Shown: positions 43,041 through 51,616 of the stretch, piece by piece
How positions within the stretch are numbered: the first letter of the stretch is position 1
How the letters are laid out: every line of letters starts with the position of its first letter
Assembly (NCBI RefSeq): GCF_003351345.1
Contig: NZ_QQTO01000020.1
Location: forward strand, 186,001-250,000
Length of the DNA: 64,000 bases
Reading direction: 5' to 3'
Source: Allobosea caraganae
GTDB lineage: Bacteria; Pseudomonadota; Alphaproteobacteria; Rhizobiales; Beijerinckiaceae
Notes under the pieces: generated by a model
Told to the model about the DNA's origin: nothing
Database searches by the model: none
What the model saw: the letters and a program-made list of their open reading frames with translations, nothing else
Translations under genes and position numbers: made by a program

Positions 43041-43124
43041 GCCGACAATGCGAGGGGCGCTTGCGGCCAAGCCGCAGGCGCCCTGCCCTTCGATGCCGAC
43101 GCGCGATCAAGATCCGAAAGACGC

Positions 43125-43553
43125 ATGATGAAGCAAGCCTCCCTGCAGGACTGGTTCGAGATCAACGGCCTGTTCATCCGCTACGCGACGATGCTCGACC
43201 ATTGCGACGTCGAAGGCGTGGTCGGCTGCTTCAGCGCGAGCGCCTTCATCGAAAGCCCGGTGCTCGGCCGCTTCGAGGGCCATGCCGGAATCCGCGACTT
43301 CGCGGAGCGGACGGAGCGCGTCACGCGCGAGCGCAAGGCCCAGTTCCGCCATGTCGTGAGCAACGTCACCGCCGAAGTCGATGGCGACAAGGCCAAGGCG
43401 CGGTGCTACCTGCTCGACTTCTACACCTGCGACGGCGAGACCGAGCTGCTCTCGCCCGGCGAGTATGTCTGCGACCTGACCCGCGTCGGCGGGCAATGGC
43501 TGTTCGACAGCCGCATCGTCATCATGGACAAGTCCTTCGACGTCCATATGTAG
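43125..43553 (+). CDS. SnoaL-like NTF2-fold protein
   Basis: A 142-residue SnoaL_4-type protein: [41 protein letters not shown], then [39 protein letters not shown], and a strand ending [11 protein letters not shown]. Relatives act as dehydratases or ring-hydroxylating-type small subunits in catabolic clusters; the conserved Tyr-x-x-x-x-Asp near the N-terminus fits that group. It lies 84 bases after the TRAP binding-protein gene and is the second NTF2-fold protein in this region (the other at 38204). Confidence 0.82.
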   Translation: MMKQASLQDWFEINGLFIRYATMLDHCDVEGVVGCFSASAFIESPVLGRFEGHAGIRDFAERTERVTRERKAQFRHVVSNVTAEVDGDKAKARCYLLDFYTCDGETELLSPGEYVCDLTRVGGQWLFDSRIVIMDKSFDVHM

Positions 43554-43837
43554 CGCCCGCTGCAGCCTGCGGCGCAGCGCGGCTTGACAAGCTCCGCCTA
43601 TCTTGGTGTGCATCGTCGGCGGGTCGGCTGACGGCCCGGACGCCGGGACGGTCTTCGAGATCATGGTCGCACGCAGCATGGCCGGCAGCTTCTGGCTCAC
43701 GCTCTCCGTTTCGGCGGCTATGTACGGCTGCGCCGCGGCTCAGAGCGGCCGAGGTTGAGCGCAGCGCGTCGCGCGCCTCGACCTCCCCCGTCCTGCCTCT
43801 CCGGTTTCGAAGGGCCGCCAGCCGCGCGGCAACAGCC

Positions 43838-44701
43838 ATGCTCGAACGCACCGCCATCCTCACCCTCTCCTGCCCGAACCGCCCGGGCATCGTCGCCGCC
43901 GTCTCGACGCTTCTGTTCGAGGCCGGCTGCAACATCCTCGACGCCCAGCAATTCGACGATACCGAGACCGGCCGCTTCTTCATGCGCGTCGTCTTCAACC
44001 GGCTCGACGAGGCGCAGTCGCAGGAGGCGATCGCCGGCTCCATCGCCACCCTCGCCGGGCGCTTCGCGATGGACTACACGCTGCGCGAGGTCGCGGCGAA
44101 GAAGCGCGTCATGCTGCTGGTCTCCAAGTTCGACCATTGCCTGGCCGACCTGATCTACCGCTGGCGCATCGGCGAGCTGCCGATGGAGATCTCGGCGATC
44201 GTCTCCAACCACCCGAGCGACAGCATCGCCTCGACCGATCTCGACGGCCTGCCCTTCCACCACCTGCCGGTGACGCGCCAGAGCAAGATGGAGCAGGAGG
44301 CCAGGATCTGGCAGCTGGCGCAGGAGACGAAGACCGACCTCGTCGTGCTCGCCCGCTACATGCAGATCCTGTCGGACGGGCTCTCGGCCAAGCTGGCTGG
44401 CCGCTGCATCAACATCCACCACTCGTTCCTGCCCGGCTTCAAGGGCGCCAAGCCCTACCACCAGGCGCATGAGCGCGGCGTCAAGCTGATCGGCGCCACC
44501 GCGCACTACGTCACCTCCGACCTCGACGAGGGCCCGATCATCGAGCAGGACGTCGAGCGCATCTCGCACCGCGACACGCCCGACGACCTCGTGCGCAAGG
44601 GCCGCGACATCGAGCGCCGCGTGCTGGCGCGCGCCGTGCTCCACCATCTCGAGGACCGCGTCCTGCTCAACGGCAAGAAGACCGTCGTCTTCACCGATTG
44701 A
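43838..44701 (+). CDS. purU: Formyltetrahydrofolate deformylase PurU
   Basis: PurU hydrolyses 10-formyl-THF to formate and THF, balancing one-carbon units. The 287-residue product has an N-terminal ACT domain ([32 protein letters not shown]) and a C-terminal formyltransferase-type domain with [20 protein letters not shown] (catalytic His) and [17 protein letters not shown] (catalytic Asp). The start is ATG 43838; a long upstream open frame is a shadow of the preceding genes. It is separated from the SnoaL-like gene by 284 bases and may be independent. Formate release could link to demethylation pathways (inference). Confidence 0.95.
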   Translation: MLERTAILTLSCPNRPGIVAAVSTLLFEAGCNILDAQQFDDTETGRFFMRVVFNRLDEAQSQEAIAGSIATLAGRFAMDYTLREVAAKKRVMLLVSKFDHCLADLIYRWRIGELPMEISAIVSNHPSDSIASTDLDGLPFHHLPVTRQSKMEQEARIWQLAQETKTDLVVLARYMQILSDGLSAKLAGRCINIHHSFLPGFKGAKPYHQAHERGVKLIGATAHYVTSDLDEGPIIEQDVERISHRDTPDDLVRKGRDIERRVLARAVLHHLEDRVLLNGKKTVVFTD

Positions 44702-44798
44702 GAGCGGCCGTTTACGCGGGCCTTATGCCCACCGGCGCCTTCGGAATGGCGCGCTTGCGCCGCATGGGCCGATTATCCGCTCCGTTAGGGAGGTCGAG

Positions 44799-44972
44799 AT
44801 GGTCGCCTATGATGCATTGCGCTGGCCGGAGCGCCGGCGGGTCCTGCGCGCCGACAAGCGGGCCAAGCCGTCGGACGGCGCCCTGCTGGACCTGCTGCAA
44901 TCGCTCGCGCTGTTGCTGCTGCTCGCGGGCGTGATCGCTATCCGCGTGGGGCTGATCACGTCGACCGGTTAA
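44799..44972 (+). CDS. Small single-helix membrane protein (57 residues)
   Basis: An open frame of 57 codons. GGGAGG lies five bases before the ATG. The protein is strongly basic at the N-terminus (WPERRRVLRADKRAKP) and has one hydrophobic helix at residues 29-55 (LLDLLQSLALLLLLAGVIAI), ending TSTG. It lies between purU and the deacylase gene, both rightward. I do not recognise a family; the arrangement (charged cytoplasmic head, single helix) resembles small membrane regulators. Codon use has the GC-rich third positions seen in neighbours, which supports coding. Confidence 0.6.
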   Translation: MVAYDALRWPERRRVLRADKRAKPSDGALLDLLQSLALLLLLAGVIAIRVGLITSTG

Positions 44973-45111
44973 GTTGCGCCGTCCAGCATATTCGCTTTGG
45001 TCCGGCAAGCGCCCGGGCGTATGGAGCGCATGTGCGCGACGGGATTGGCAGGAGCTCAGGCAACCGGTCAAAAAGCCCCCCGAAGGACGCTGACTGAGGG
45101 GACGGCAGCCC

Positions 45112-46095
45112 ATGACCATGCAATCCACCAAGCCCGGCTGGACCGTGCCCGATGCCGACGAGGCGCCGCTGGAGAGCGTGCGCTTCCACGGCCTGAAATC
45201 CGGGCCGAAGCTGCTCGTGCTCGGCGCCGTCCATGGCAACGAGACCTGCGGCCCGAACGCGATCGCCCGCATCATCGAGGATTGCCGGGCCGGCCGCCTG
45301 CTGATCCGCCACGGCGAGGTCACCTTCGTGCCGGTCGCCAACGCCAAGGCCTATCGCCAGAACACGCGCGAGGGCGACCGCAACCTCAACCGCGACATGT
45401 ACGAGCGGCCGCAGCCGGTCGACAACGAGGACCGGATCGGCCGCCGGCTCTGCGCCCTGCTGCGCGAGCACGACATGCTGCTCGACGTGCATTCCTTCCG
45501 CGGCGAAGGCGAGCCCTTCGTCTTCTTCGGGCCGGAGAACAATGCCGGCGAGCTCGAGCCCTTCCGGCACGAGGCCGCCGAGCTCGCGCTCGCCGCCTGC
45601 CTCGGCGTCCCCGTGGCGATCCATGGCTGGCTCGACAACTACATGCAGATCATTGCGGCGCGCAAACGCCTGAACCTGCCGCCGCTGGCGGTCACGGAAG
45701 GGTACGGCACGACGGAGTACATGCGCTTCGCCGGCGGCTATGCCGTCACGCTCGAATGCGGGCAGCATGACGACCCCGCCTCGGTCGAGGTCGGCTATGT
45801 CGCGATCCGCAACACGCTGGCGCTGCTCGGCCTGATCGACGCACCGCCACCTCCGTCAGCGCTCACCACCATCATCCACATGGTCGAGGTCGTGATCTGC
45901 GAGGCGGAGGGCGACAAGGTCGAGGGCGGCTGGAAGACCGGCGATGCCGTGCCGGCCGGCGCGGTCATGGCGCGGCGCGCGGATGGCAGCGCGGTGACGG
46001 CGCCGGTCGACGGCTTCATCATCTTCCCGAGCGCGACCGCCAAGCCGGGCGAGCCAATCTGCCATTTTGGCGTCGCGAGCAAGCGCAAGCACTGA
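45112..46095 (+). CDS. Succinylglutamate desuccinylase/aspartoacylase-family zinc deacylase
   Basis: A 327-residue M14-like enzyme. The zinc site is GAVHGNETCGPNAIARI (His and Glu, about residues 41-44) plus LLDVHSFRGEG (His about 127); NREGDRNLNRD-like TREGDRNLNRDMYE carries the substrate arginines. The C-terminal part (VEVVICEAEGDKVEGGWKTGDAVPAG) resembles the biotinyl-like barrel of AstE/AspA relatives. Substrates of the family are N-acyl amino acids; the exact one is unclear. GAGGGG precedes the ATG by about ten bases; ATG 45118 is also possible. Confidence 0.87.
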   Translation: MTMQSTKPGWTVPDADEAPLESVRFHGLKSGPKLLVLGAVHGNETCGPNAIARIIEDCRAGRLLIRHGEVTFVPVANAKAYRQNTREGDRNLNRDMYERPQPVDNEDRIGRRLCALLREHDMLLDVHSFRGEGEPFVFFGPENNAGELEPFRHEAAELALAACLGVPVAIHGWLDNYMQIIAARKRLNLPPLAVTEGYGTTEYMRFAGGYAVTLECGQHDDPASVEVGYVAIRNTLALLGLIDAPPPPSALTTIIHMVEVVICEAEGDKVEGGWKTGDAVPAGAVMARRADGSAVTAPVDGFIIFPSATAKPGEPICHFGVASKRKH

Positions 46096-46227
46096 TCCGG
46101 TTAAGAATGGGCACGCGCCCTCGCCTCCCGGAGCGCTCATGGCGAATATGCGCTGTGCCGCTGGTCATCCGGTCCGAACTCTGCATGGTGGCCTTAACAC
46201 CAGAAACCGCATGAGCGCGGGCAAGAG

Positions 46228-46776
46228 ATGCCGGATGCCACAGCGCAGCGCCCAACCCCGCTGCAACTCTTCCTGATCTTCACCCGCATCGCGCTGACCA
46301 GCTTCGGTGGCGGCCTGAGCGGCTGGTTCCTGCGCGAGTTCGTGCAGACCCGCAAGCTGATGAGCGAGGAGGAGTTCCTCAACGGGCTGGCGATCGCGCA
46401 GGCGCTGCCGGGCGTCAACGTCACCAACATGGCGATCTGGATCGGCTATCGCATGGCCGGGCGCAACGGCGCTATCGCGAGCTTCCTCGGCATCATCGTG
46501 CCGCCGGCCTTCCTGGTCGTGGCGATCGGCAGCGTCTTCGCCTCGTTCTCCAAGTATGAGCTCAGCCATGTCGCGCTCGACGGCGCGGCCTCGGCCGCCA
46601 TCGGCCTGTCGCTGGCGATGGGGCTGACGGCGGCGCGGCGGGTGCCGCGCAAGCTCTTCCCGCTCGCCGTGATGGCCGCGACCTTCGTGGCGATCGGCAT
46701 CCTGCAATGGCCCACGCTCTGGACGGTGCTCGGCGCCGGCTCGGTCAGCGTCGCCGTCGCCTATGCCGGGAGGTGA
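46228..46776 (+). CDS. Chromate transporter ChrA family, N-terminal-half protein
   Basis: A 182-residue membrane protein representing one CHR domain: LFLIFTRIALTSFGGGLSGWFLREFVQTRKLMSEEEFLNGLAIAQALPGVNVTNMAIWIGYRMAG. FGGG and the QALPGVN motif are diagnostic. Single-domain CHR proteins occur in pairs and work together, exporting chromate or serving an unknown anion. The second half gene starts 10 bases downstream. Confidence 0.9.
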   Translation: MPDATAQRPTPLQLFLIFTRIALTSFGGGLSGWFLREFVQTRKLMSEEEFLNGLAIAQALPGVNVTNMAIWIGYRMAGRNGAIASFLGIIVPPAFLVVAIGSVFASFSKYELSHVALDGAASAAIGLSLAMGLTAARRVPRKLFPLAVMAATFVAIGILQWPTLWTVLGAGSVSVAVAYAGR

Positions 46777-46786
46777 AGCGCTCGCG

Positions 46787-47323
46787 ATGCCGAACCTCGC
46801 CTGGAGCATCCTGCTGGTCTTCGCGCCGCTCTCGCTGGTCACGATCGGTGGCGGGCAGAGCGCCGTCGCCGACATGCACCGCCAGATCGTCGACGTGCAC
46901 CACTGGATGACGGCGTCGCAATTCGTCGACGCCTTCGCGATCTCGCGCATGGCGCCCGGCCCAGGCTCGCTGCTGGCGACGCTGATCGGCTGGCAGGTCG
47001 CGGGCTTCTGGGGAGCGGTGGCGGCCACAGTCGGCATCTTCGGCCCGACCGCGTTCCTGATCTACGGCGTCGCCCATCTCTGGTCGCGCTACGAGGGCGC
47101 GCGCTGGCAGAAGGCGCTCGAGACCGGGCTGAGGCCCGTCGCGGCCGGCATGATCCTGGCCGCGACCTATGTCCTGATCCAGGCGATGGATGGCGGCTGG
47201 ATCGCGCGTTCGACCGCACTGGTCTCGACGGCGCTGCTGATGCTGACCCCGGTCAACCCGATCATTCTGATCGGCGCCGGCGCCGCCTGCTTCATGGGCC
47301 TGCACACGCTGGCGCTGATCTGA
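46787..47323 (+). CDS. Chromate transporter ChrA family, C-terminal-half protein
   Basis: The partner of the preceding gene, 178 residues: LVFAPLSLVTIGGGQSAVADMHRQIVDVHHWMTASQFVDAFAISRMAPGPGSLLATLIGWQVAGFWGA. IGGG and AISRMAPGPG are the corresponding CHR motifs of the second domain. ATG 46787 is chosen over 46763, which lies inside the previous gene; AGGTGA precedes it. Together the pair should form a heterodimeric short-chain CHR transporter. Confidence 0.9.
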   Translation: MPNLAWSILLVFAPLSLVTIGGGQSAVADMHRQIVDVHHWMTASQFVDAFAISRMAPGPGSLLATLIGWQVAGFWGAVAATVGIFGPTAFLIYGVAHLWSRYEGARWQKALETGLRPVAAGMILAATYVLIQAMDGGWIARSTALVSTALLMLTPVNPIILIGAGAACFMGLHTLALI

Positions 47324-47350
47324 AGGGCGCCATCGCTCGTTGACCTCCAG

Positions 47351-47448
47351 CCCTCATCCTGAGGAGCGCGAAGCGCGTCTCGAAGGATGGTTCAGTGCGC
47401 TCTGGAGCATCCTTCGAGACGCCGCTGCGCGGCTCCTCAGGATGAGGG
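47351..47448. repeat. Large palindromic intergenic repeat (nested hairpin)
   Basis: CCCTCATCCTGAGGAGC (from 47351) pairs with GCTCCTCAGGATGAGGG (to 47448), and an inner pair CGTCTCGAAGGATG / CATCCTTCGAGACG continues the stem, leaving a loop of about 18 bases. The 98-base element lies between convergent genes and resembles abundant palindromic elements of Hyphomicrobiales genomes. It may end transcription from both sides. Confidence 0.8.
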
Positions 47449-47471
47449 CTGCGGGAATCTCAAGCGGCCTC

Positions 47472-48287
47472 TTACCTCGCGAAGCTGATCGGGTAGCTGG
47501 TTTCCGGGTGACGCATCACGCCGATCGGGATGCCGTAGATCGCCTGGAGCTGCGCCGGGGTCATGATCTCCTCGGGCGGGCCGCGGGCGATCAGCCTGCC
47601 TGAATGCAGCGCCAGGATCTCGTCGCAGAAGCGCGCGGCCATGTTGACGTCGTGCAGCACGACGACGACGCCCAGTCCGCGCTCGGCCGCGAGCCGATGC
47701 ACCAGCGAGAGCACCTCGACCTGATGGGCGACGTCGAGCGCAGAGATCGGCTCGTCGAGCAGCAGGCATTCGGCATCCTGCGCCACCAGCATGGCGAGCC
47801 AGGCGCGCTGGCGCTCGCCGCCCGAGAGCGTATCGACCAGCCTGTCGGCGAAGGACTCGATATCGGTCAACGCCATGGCTTCCGCGACCTTGTCGCGGTC
47901 GACCTGGCCGAAGCGGCCGAGCGCGCCATGCCAGGGATAGCGGCCGAGCGCGACCAGCTCCTTGACCAGCATGCCCTGCGCCGCCGGCGTCTGCTGCGGC
48001 AGATAGGCGACCTTACGGGCGAAGGGCCGGTCGCCCCATTCCTTCAGCGCCTTGCCCTCGAAGCGGACGATGCCCGAGGAGGCCGGCTGCTGGCGCGCGA
48101 GCAGCTTGACCAGCGTCGATTTGCCCGAGCCGTTATGGCCGATCAGCCCGACGACCTTGCGCGCCGGCAGATCGAGCGTCAGCGGCGCGAGCAGGACCCG
48201 GCCGGGGATCGCGAAGCTGACCGCATCGAGCGCGAAGAGCGGCGCGTCCGGGATGTGGATGTTCGAAGTGAGGGGGGCGAAGGACAA
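47472..48287 (-). CDS. FhuC/FecE-type ABC transporter ATP-binding protein (orphan)
   Basis: A 271-residue ATPase of the iron-chelate group: Walker A GHNGSGKSTLV (residues 50-60), Q-loop YLPQQTPAAQGM, signature LSGGERQRAWLAM, Walker B LLLDEPISALDV and H-loop VVLHDVNMAARFCDEI. The C-terminal PAQLQAIYGIPIGVMRHPETS matches the FhuC tail. The start is TTG 48287, with GGAGG seven bases upstream. No permease or binding protein lies beside it; left of it are convergent ChrA genes and right of it an MBL hydrolase. Partners must be encoded elsewhere. Confidence 0.88.
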   Translation of the reverse strand: MSFAPLTSNIHIPDAPLFALDAVSFAIPGRVLLAPLTLDLPARKVVGLIGHNGSGKSTLVKLLARQQPASSGIVRFEGKALKEWGDRPFARKVAYLPQQTPAAQGMLVKELVALGRYPWHGALGRFGQVDRDKVAEAMALTDIESFADRLVDTLSGGERQRAWLAMLVAQDAECLLLDEPISALDVAHQVEVLSLVHRLAAERGLGVVVVLHDVNMAARFCDEILALHSGRLIARGPPEEIMTPAQLQAIYGIPIGVMRHPETSYPISFAR

Positions 48288-48356
48288 GGGTCGACCTCCA
48301 GAGGAAGAGACAAGCGGCGAGCAGCTATGCCGTTCGCACGGAAAGGATTTCAGAGA

Positions 48357-49163
48357 TCAGGCGTCCTCGACCGCGATCTCCATGCCATCGAACGCAACTT
48401 CAATTCCCGCCGGCAACCTCTTGGTCAGGCTGACATAATCGAGGTCGATGTGGAGGTCTGTCAGCACCGCGCGCCTCGGCTTGAGTTCGGCGATCGCCTC
48501 CAGCGCCTCAGTCAGGTTGAAATGGCTGGGATGCGGCGAGTCGCGCAGACAGTCGAGGATCAGCACGTCGAGACCGGCCAGCGCCGCCTTGGCCTCGGGC
48601 GGGATGAAGCTGACATCCGGGACATAGGCGAGCGAGCCGAAGCGGAAGCCGAGCGCCCGGTAGCCCGGCCCATGCTCCAGCGCGATGGGCTCGGCGACGA
48701 TGGCCCCCCCAACGCCGTCGAGCTTCAGCGGCCGGTCGAGCTCCAGCGGCCGCATCTCCAGGATCGGCGGGTAGAGGCTGCCGGGCGGCGTCTCGAAGAT
48801 ATAGCCGAAGCGGCTGAGCAGCGTCGCGGCCGTTACGTCATCGGCATAGACCGGGATGCGGCGGCGCATGTGCAGCACGAGCGCGCGCATGTCGTCGATG
48901 CCGTGGGTGTGGTCGGCATGATCATGGGTGAAGAGCACGGCGTCGAGATGCATGATCCCGGCATCGATGAGCTGCTCGCGCAGGTCGGGCGTGGTGTCGA
49001 CGATCAGGCTGGTGGCGCCTTCGGGTGAGCTGCGCTCGACCAGGATCGAGCAGCGCCGGCGCCGGTTCTTCGGGTTCTTCGGATCGCAGGCGCCCCAGCC
49101 CGAGCCCGGGCGCGGCACGCCGCCGGAAGAGCCGCAGCCGAGGATCGTGACCGTCAGCGCCAT
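48357..49163 (-). CDS. MBL-fold metallo-hydrolase (PhnP-like)
   Basis: A 268-residue metallo-beta-lactamase-fold hydrolase with the metal motif THDHADHTHG (about residues 79-88) and the early LGCGSSGGVPRPG glycine loop with a following cysteine cluster (GACDPKNPKNRRRRCS) typical of PhnP-type phosphodiesterases. DLHIDLDY near residue 240 provides further ligands. In this gene order (metG-tatD-MBL) the enzyme is usually encoded with housekeeping functions; its natural substrate is probably a cyclic phosphate ester (inference). It follows the tatD gene by 12 bases. Confidence 0.9.
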   Translation of the reverse strand: MALTVTILGCGSSGGVPRPGSGWGACDPKNPKNRRRRCSILVERSSPEGATSLIVDTTPDLREQLIDAGIMHLDAVLFTHDHADHTHGIDDMRALVLHMRRRIPVYADDVTAATLLSRFGYIFETPPGSLYPPILEMRPLELDRPLKLDGVGGAIVAEPIALEHGPGYRALGFRFGSLAYVPDVSFIPPEAKAALAGLDVLILDCLRDSPHPSHFNLTEALEAIAELKPRRAVLTDLHIDLDYVSLTKRLPAGIEVAFDGMEIAVEDA

Positions 49164-49175
49164 TTCAAGCTTGCA

Positions 49176-49976
49176 TCACGCGACCTGCGCCACCGGTGCC
49201 GCATGGTCCATCTTCCAGTAGCAGCGCCGGGCATTGGCCGTGGTGACGCCGGCCATCTCGTCCAGGCTCATGCCGCGGACCTCGGCCAACGTCTTAGCCG
49301 TCTCGACGACATAGGCGGGCTGGTTCTGCTTGCCGCGGAAGGGCACCGGGGCAAGGTAAGGCGCGTCGGTCTCGACCAGCAGCCGGTCGAGCGGGACAGC
49401 GGCCGCGATCCGGCGCAGATCCTCCGAGGTCTTGAAGGTCAGGATGCCGGAGAAGGAGACGTAGAGCCCAAGCTCGACCCCGACGCGGGCCAGTTCAGGC
49501 CCGGCGGTGAAGCAGTGCAGGATGGCGGGGAACGCGCCCTTCGCCATCTCCTCGCGCAGGATCGCGATCACATCCTCATCCGCCTGACGGGCATGGATGA
49601 CGAGCGGGAGCTGCGTCATCCGGGCGGCAGCGATATGGGTGCGGAAGCCCTGCGCCTGCGCCTCGCGCGGGCTCTTGTCGTAATGGTAGTCGAGCCCGGC
49701 CTCGCCGATGGCGACGCAGCGCGGGTGCTCGGAGAGTTTTGCCAGCTGCTCGGCGCTGACGTCGAGCTCCTCATGCGCGTTGTGCGGATGCGTGCCGACC
49801 GAGCACCAGACCGCAGGAAAGCGCTCGGCGATCGTCCTATAGGCCTCGAAGCGCGCGACGCGGGTCGAGATCGTGACCATGCGCTTCACGCCGGCGGCCT
49901 CTGCCCGTGCGACGTAGCCGGCGAGGTCTTCCGCGAAGTCGGGGAAGTCGAGATGGCAATGCGTATCGATCAACAT
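49176..49976 (-). CDS. TatD-family metal-dependent hydrolase/DNase
   Basis: A 266-residue TIM-barrel hydrolase: IDTHCHLDFPDF at residues 3-14 (HxH metal pair), GEAGLDYHYDKSP (Glu ligand), VIHARQADEDV, HCFTAGPELA and LVETDAPYLAPVPFRGKQNQP, all TatD hallmarks. TatD proteins act as 3'-5' DNases and may join DNA repair or RNA turnover. The ATG at 49976 overlaps the metG stop by one base (TGATG), so the longer upstream frame is not used. Confidence 0.93.
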   Translation of the reverse strand: MLIDTHCHLDFPDFAEDLAGYVARAEAAGVKRMVTISTRVARFEAYRTIAERFPAVWCSVGTHPHNAHEELDVSAEQLAKLSEHPRCVAIGEAGLDYHYDKSPREAQAQGFRTHIAAARMTQLPLVIHARQADEDVIAILREEMAKGAFPAILHCFTAGPELARVGVELGLYVSFSGILTFKTSEDLRRIAAAVPLDRLLVETDAPYLAPVPFRGKQNQPAYVVETAKTLAEVRGMSLDEMAGVTTANARRCYWKMDHAAPVAQVA

Positions 49977-51535
49977 CAGGCGACCTGCCCGGCTTCCGGT
50001 TCGACATAGCGCGGGAAGATCGCGCTCGGCGCCGGCAAGGTGGTACCGCCGACGAGCCGACCGCTTTCGCCGAGCGAAGCGAAGACGCGCGCGTCCGGCG
50101 CCACCGCGAGCAGGTCGAGCAGCTTGCCTGCCGCCTCCGGGATCACCGGCAGCGTCAGGATCGCGACCTGCCTGAGCACCTCGGCCGTGACGTAGAGCAC
50201 CGTGTCGCGGCGGGCCGGGTCGCTCTTGGTCAGCCGCCACGGCTCGTTCGCGGCGAAGTAGCGGTTGGCCTCGGCCACGACGGCCCAGATCTCGGCCAGC
50301 ACGACGTGCAGGGCGAAATCCTCCATCGCCGCGCGCGCCTTCGCGAGTGCGGCGTCGGCCAGCGCGAGCATGGCCTGGTCGCCCTCGGTGAAAGCCCCGG
50401 GCGACGGCACCCTGCCCTCGCAGTTCTTGGCGATCATCGAGAGCGAGCGCTGCGCCAGATTGCCGAGGTCGTTGGCGAGGTCGGCGTTGATGCGCCCGAC
50501 GATCGCCTCATGGCTATAGTTGCCGTCCTGGCCGAACGAGACCTCGCGCAGGAAGAAATAGCGCAGCTGGTCGACGCCATAGGCCGCGGCGAGATCGAAC
50601 GGATCGACGACGTTGCCGACCGATTTCGACATCTTCTCGCCCTTGGAGAGCAGGAAGCCATGGCCGAAGACGCGCTTGGGCAGCGCCAGCCCCGCCGACA
50701 TCAGGAAGGCCGGCCAATAGACCGAGTGGAAGCGGATGATGTCCTTGCCGATGATGTGGACGTCGGCCGGCCAATAGTGCCAGCGCGGGTCGTTCTCATC
50801 GGGGAAGCCGCAGCCGGTGACATAGTTGTTCAGCGCGTCGACCCAGACATACATGACGTGCTTGGGCGCGCCGGGCACGGGCAGGCCCCAGTCGAAGGTG
50901 GTGCGGCTGATCGAAAGGTCCTGCAGCCCGCCCTTGACGAAGCTGACGACCTCGTTCCGGCGCGTCTCCGGGCCGACGAAGTCCGGCTGAGACTCGTAGA
51001 GCGCCAGCAGCTTGTCCTGATAGGCCGAGAGGCGGAAGAAGTAGCTCTCCTCCTCGGTCCACTCGACCGGCGTGCCCTGCCCGCCGATGCGGACTCCATC
51101 CGCATTCAGATGGGTCTCCTCCTCAGCGTAATAGGCCTCATCGCGCACCGAGTACCAGCCGGCATAGCGATCGAGATAGATGTCGCCATTGGCCTCCATC
51201 CGGCGCCAGAGCTCCAGCGTCGAAGGCAGATGGTCGGCGTCGGTGGTGCGGATGAAGCGGTCATAGGCGCAGTTCAGCGCGTCGGCCATGGCCTTGAACT
51301 TCGGCGCCATGACATCGACCAGCTCAAGCGCCGTCAGGCCCTGCTTGGCGGCGGCCTGCTGGATCTTCTGGCCGTGCTCGTCGGTGCCGGTCTGGAAATA
51401 GACGTCGTAGCCGTCGAGCCGCTTGAATCGGCAAATCGCGTCCGCCGCCACCACCTCATAGGCGTGGCCGATATGCGGCGCCCCGTTCGGGTAGGAGATC
51501 GCCGTCGTCAGATAGAATTTCGGGGCCGTCGCCAT
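49976..51535 (-). CDS. metG: Methionine-tRNA ligase MetG
   Basis: Class I methionyl-tRNA synthetase of 519 residues charging tRNA(Met) in the cytoplasm. HIGH-type motif HIGHAYEV (near residues 24-31), KMSKS in [17 protein letters not shown] (near 300), [19 protein letters not shown], and an alpha-helical anticodon-binding C-terminal domain. The length indicates a form without the C-terminal dimerisation domain. ATG 51535 (MATAPKF) is used; the frame extends seven codons left. It is part of the leftward dacF-tmk-holB-metG-tatD block. Confidence 0.96.
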   Translation of the reverse strand: MATAPKFYLTTAISYPNGAPHIGHAYEVVAADAICRFKRLDGYDVYFQTGTDEHGQKIQQAAAKQGLTALELVDVMAPKFKAMADALNCAYDRFIRTTDADHLPSTLELWRRMEANGDIYLDRYAGWYSVRDEAYYAEEETHLNADGVRIGGQGTPVEWTEEESYFFRLSAYQDKLLALYESQPDFVGPETRRNEVVSFVKGGLQDLSISRTTFDWGLPVPGAPKHVMYVWVDALNNYVTGCGFPDENDPRWHYWPADVHIIGKDIIRFHSVYWPAFLMSAGLALPKRVFGHGFLLSKGEKMSKSVGNVVDPFDLAAAYGVDQLRYFFLREVSFGQDGNYSHEAIVGRINADLANDLGNLAQRSLSMIAKNCEGRVPSPGAFTEGDQAMLALADAALAKARAAMEDFALHVVLAEIWAVVAEANRYFAANEPWRLTKSDPARRDTVLYVTAEVLRQVAILTLPVIPEAAGKLLDLLAVAPDARVFASLGESGRLVGGTTLPAPSAIFPRYVEPEAGQVA

Positions 51536-51616
51536 CAATCGATCCGCACATATCACTGGCTGCGGCCATGCCCCGGCCGAACCAAGCGGCGGCTGGGAGA
51601 TAGCCTGTCCTCACGT

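Noticed and set aside
43107..43700. 197-codon open frame on the minus strand
   Set aside because: It is opposite the SnoaL-like gene, whose similarity is clear; the antisense peptide has no family features.
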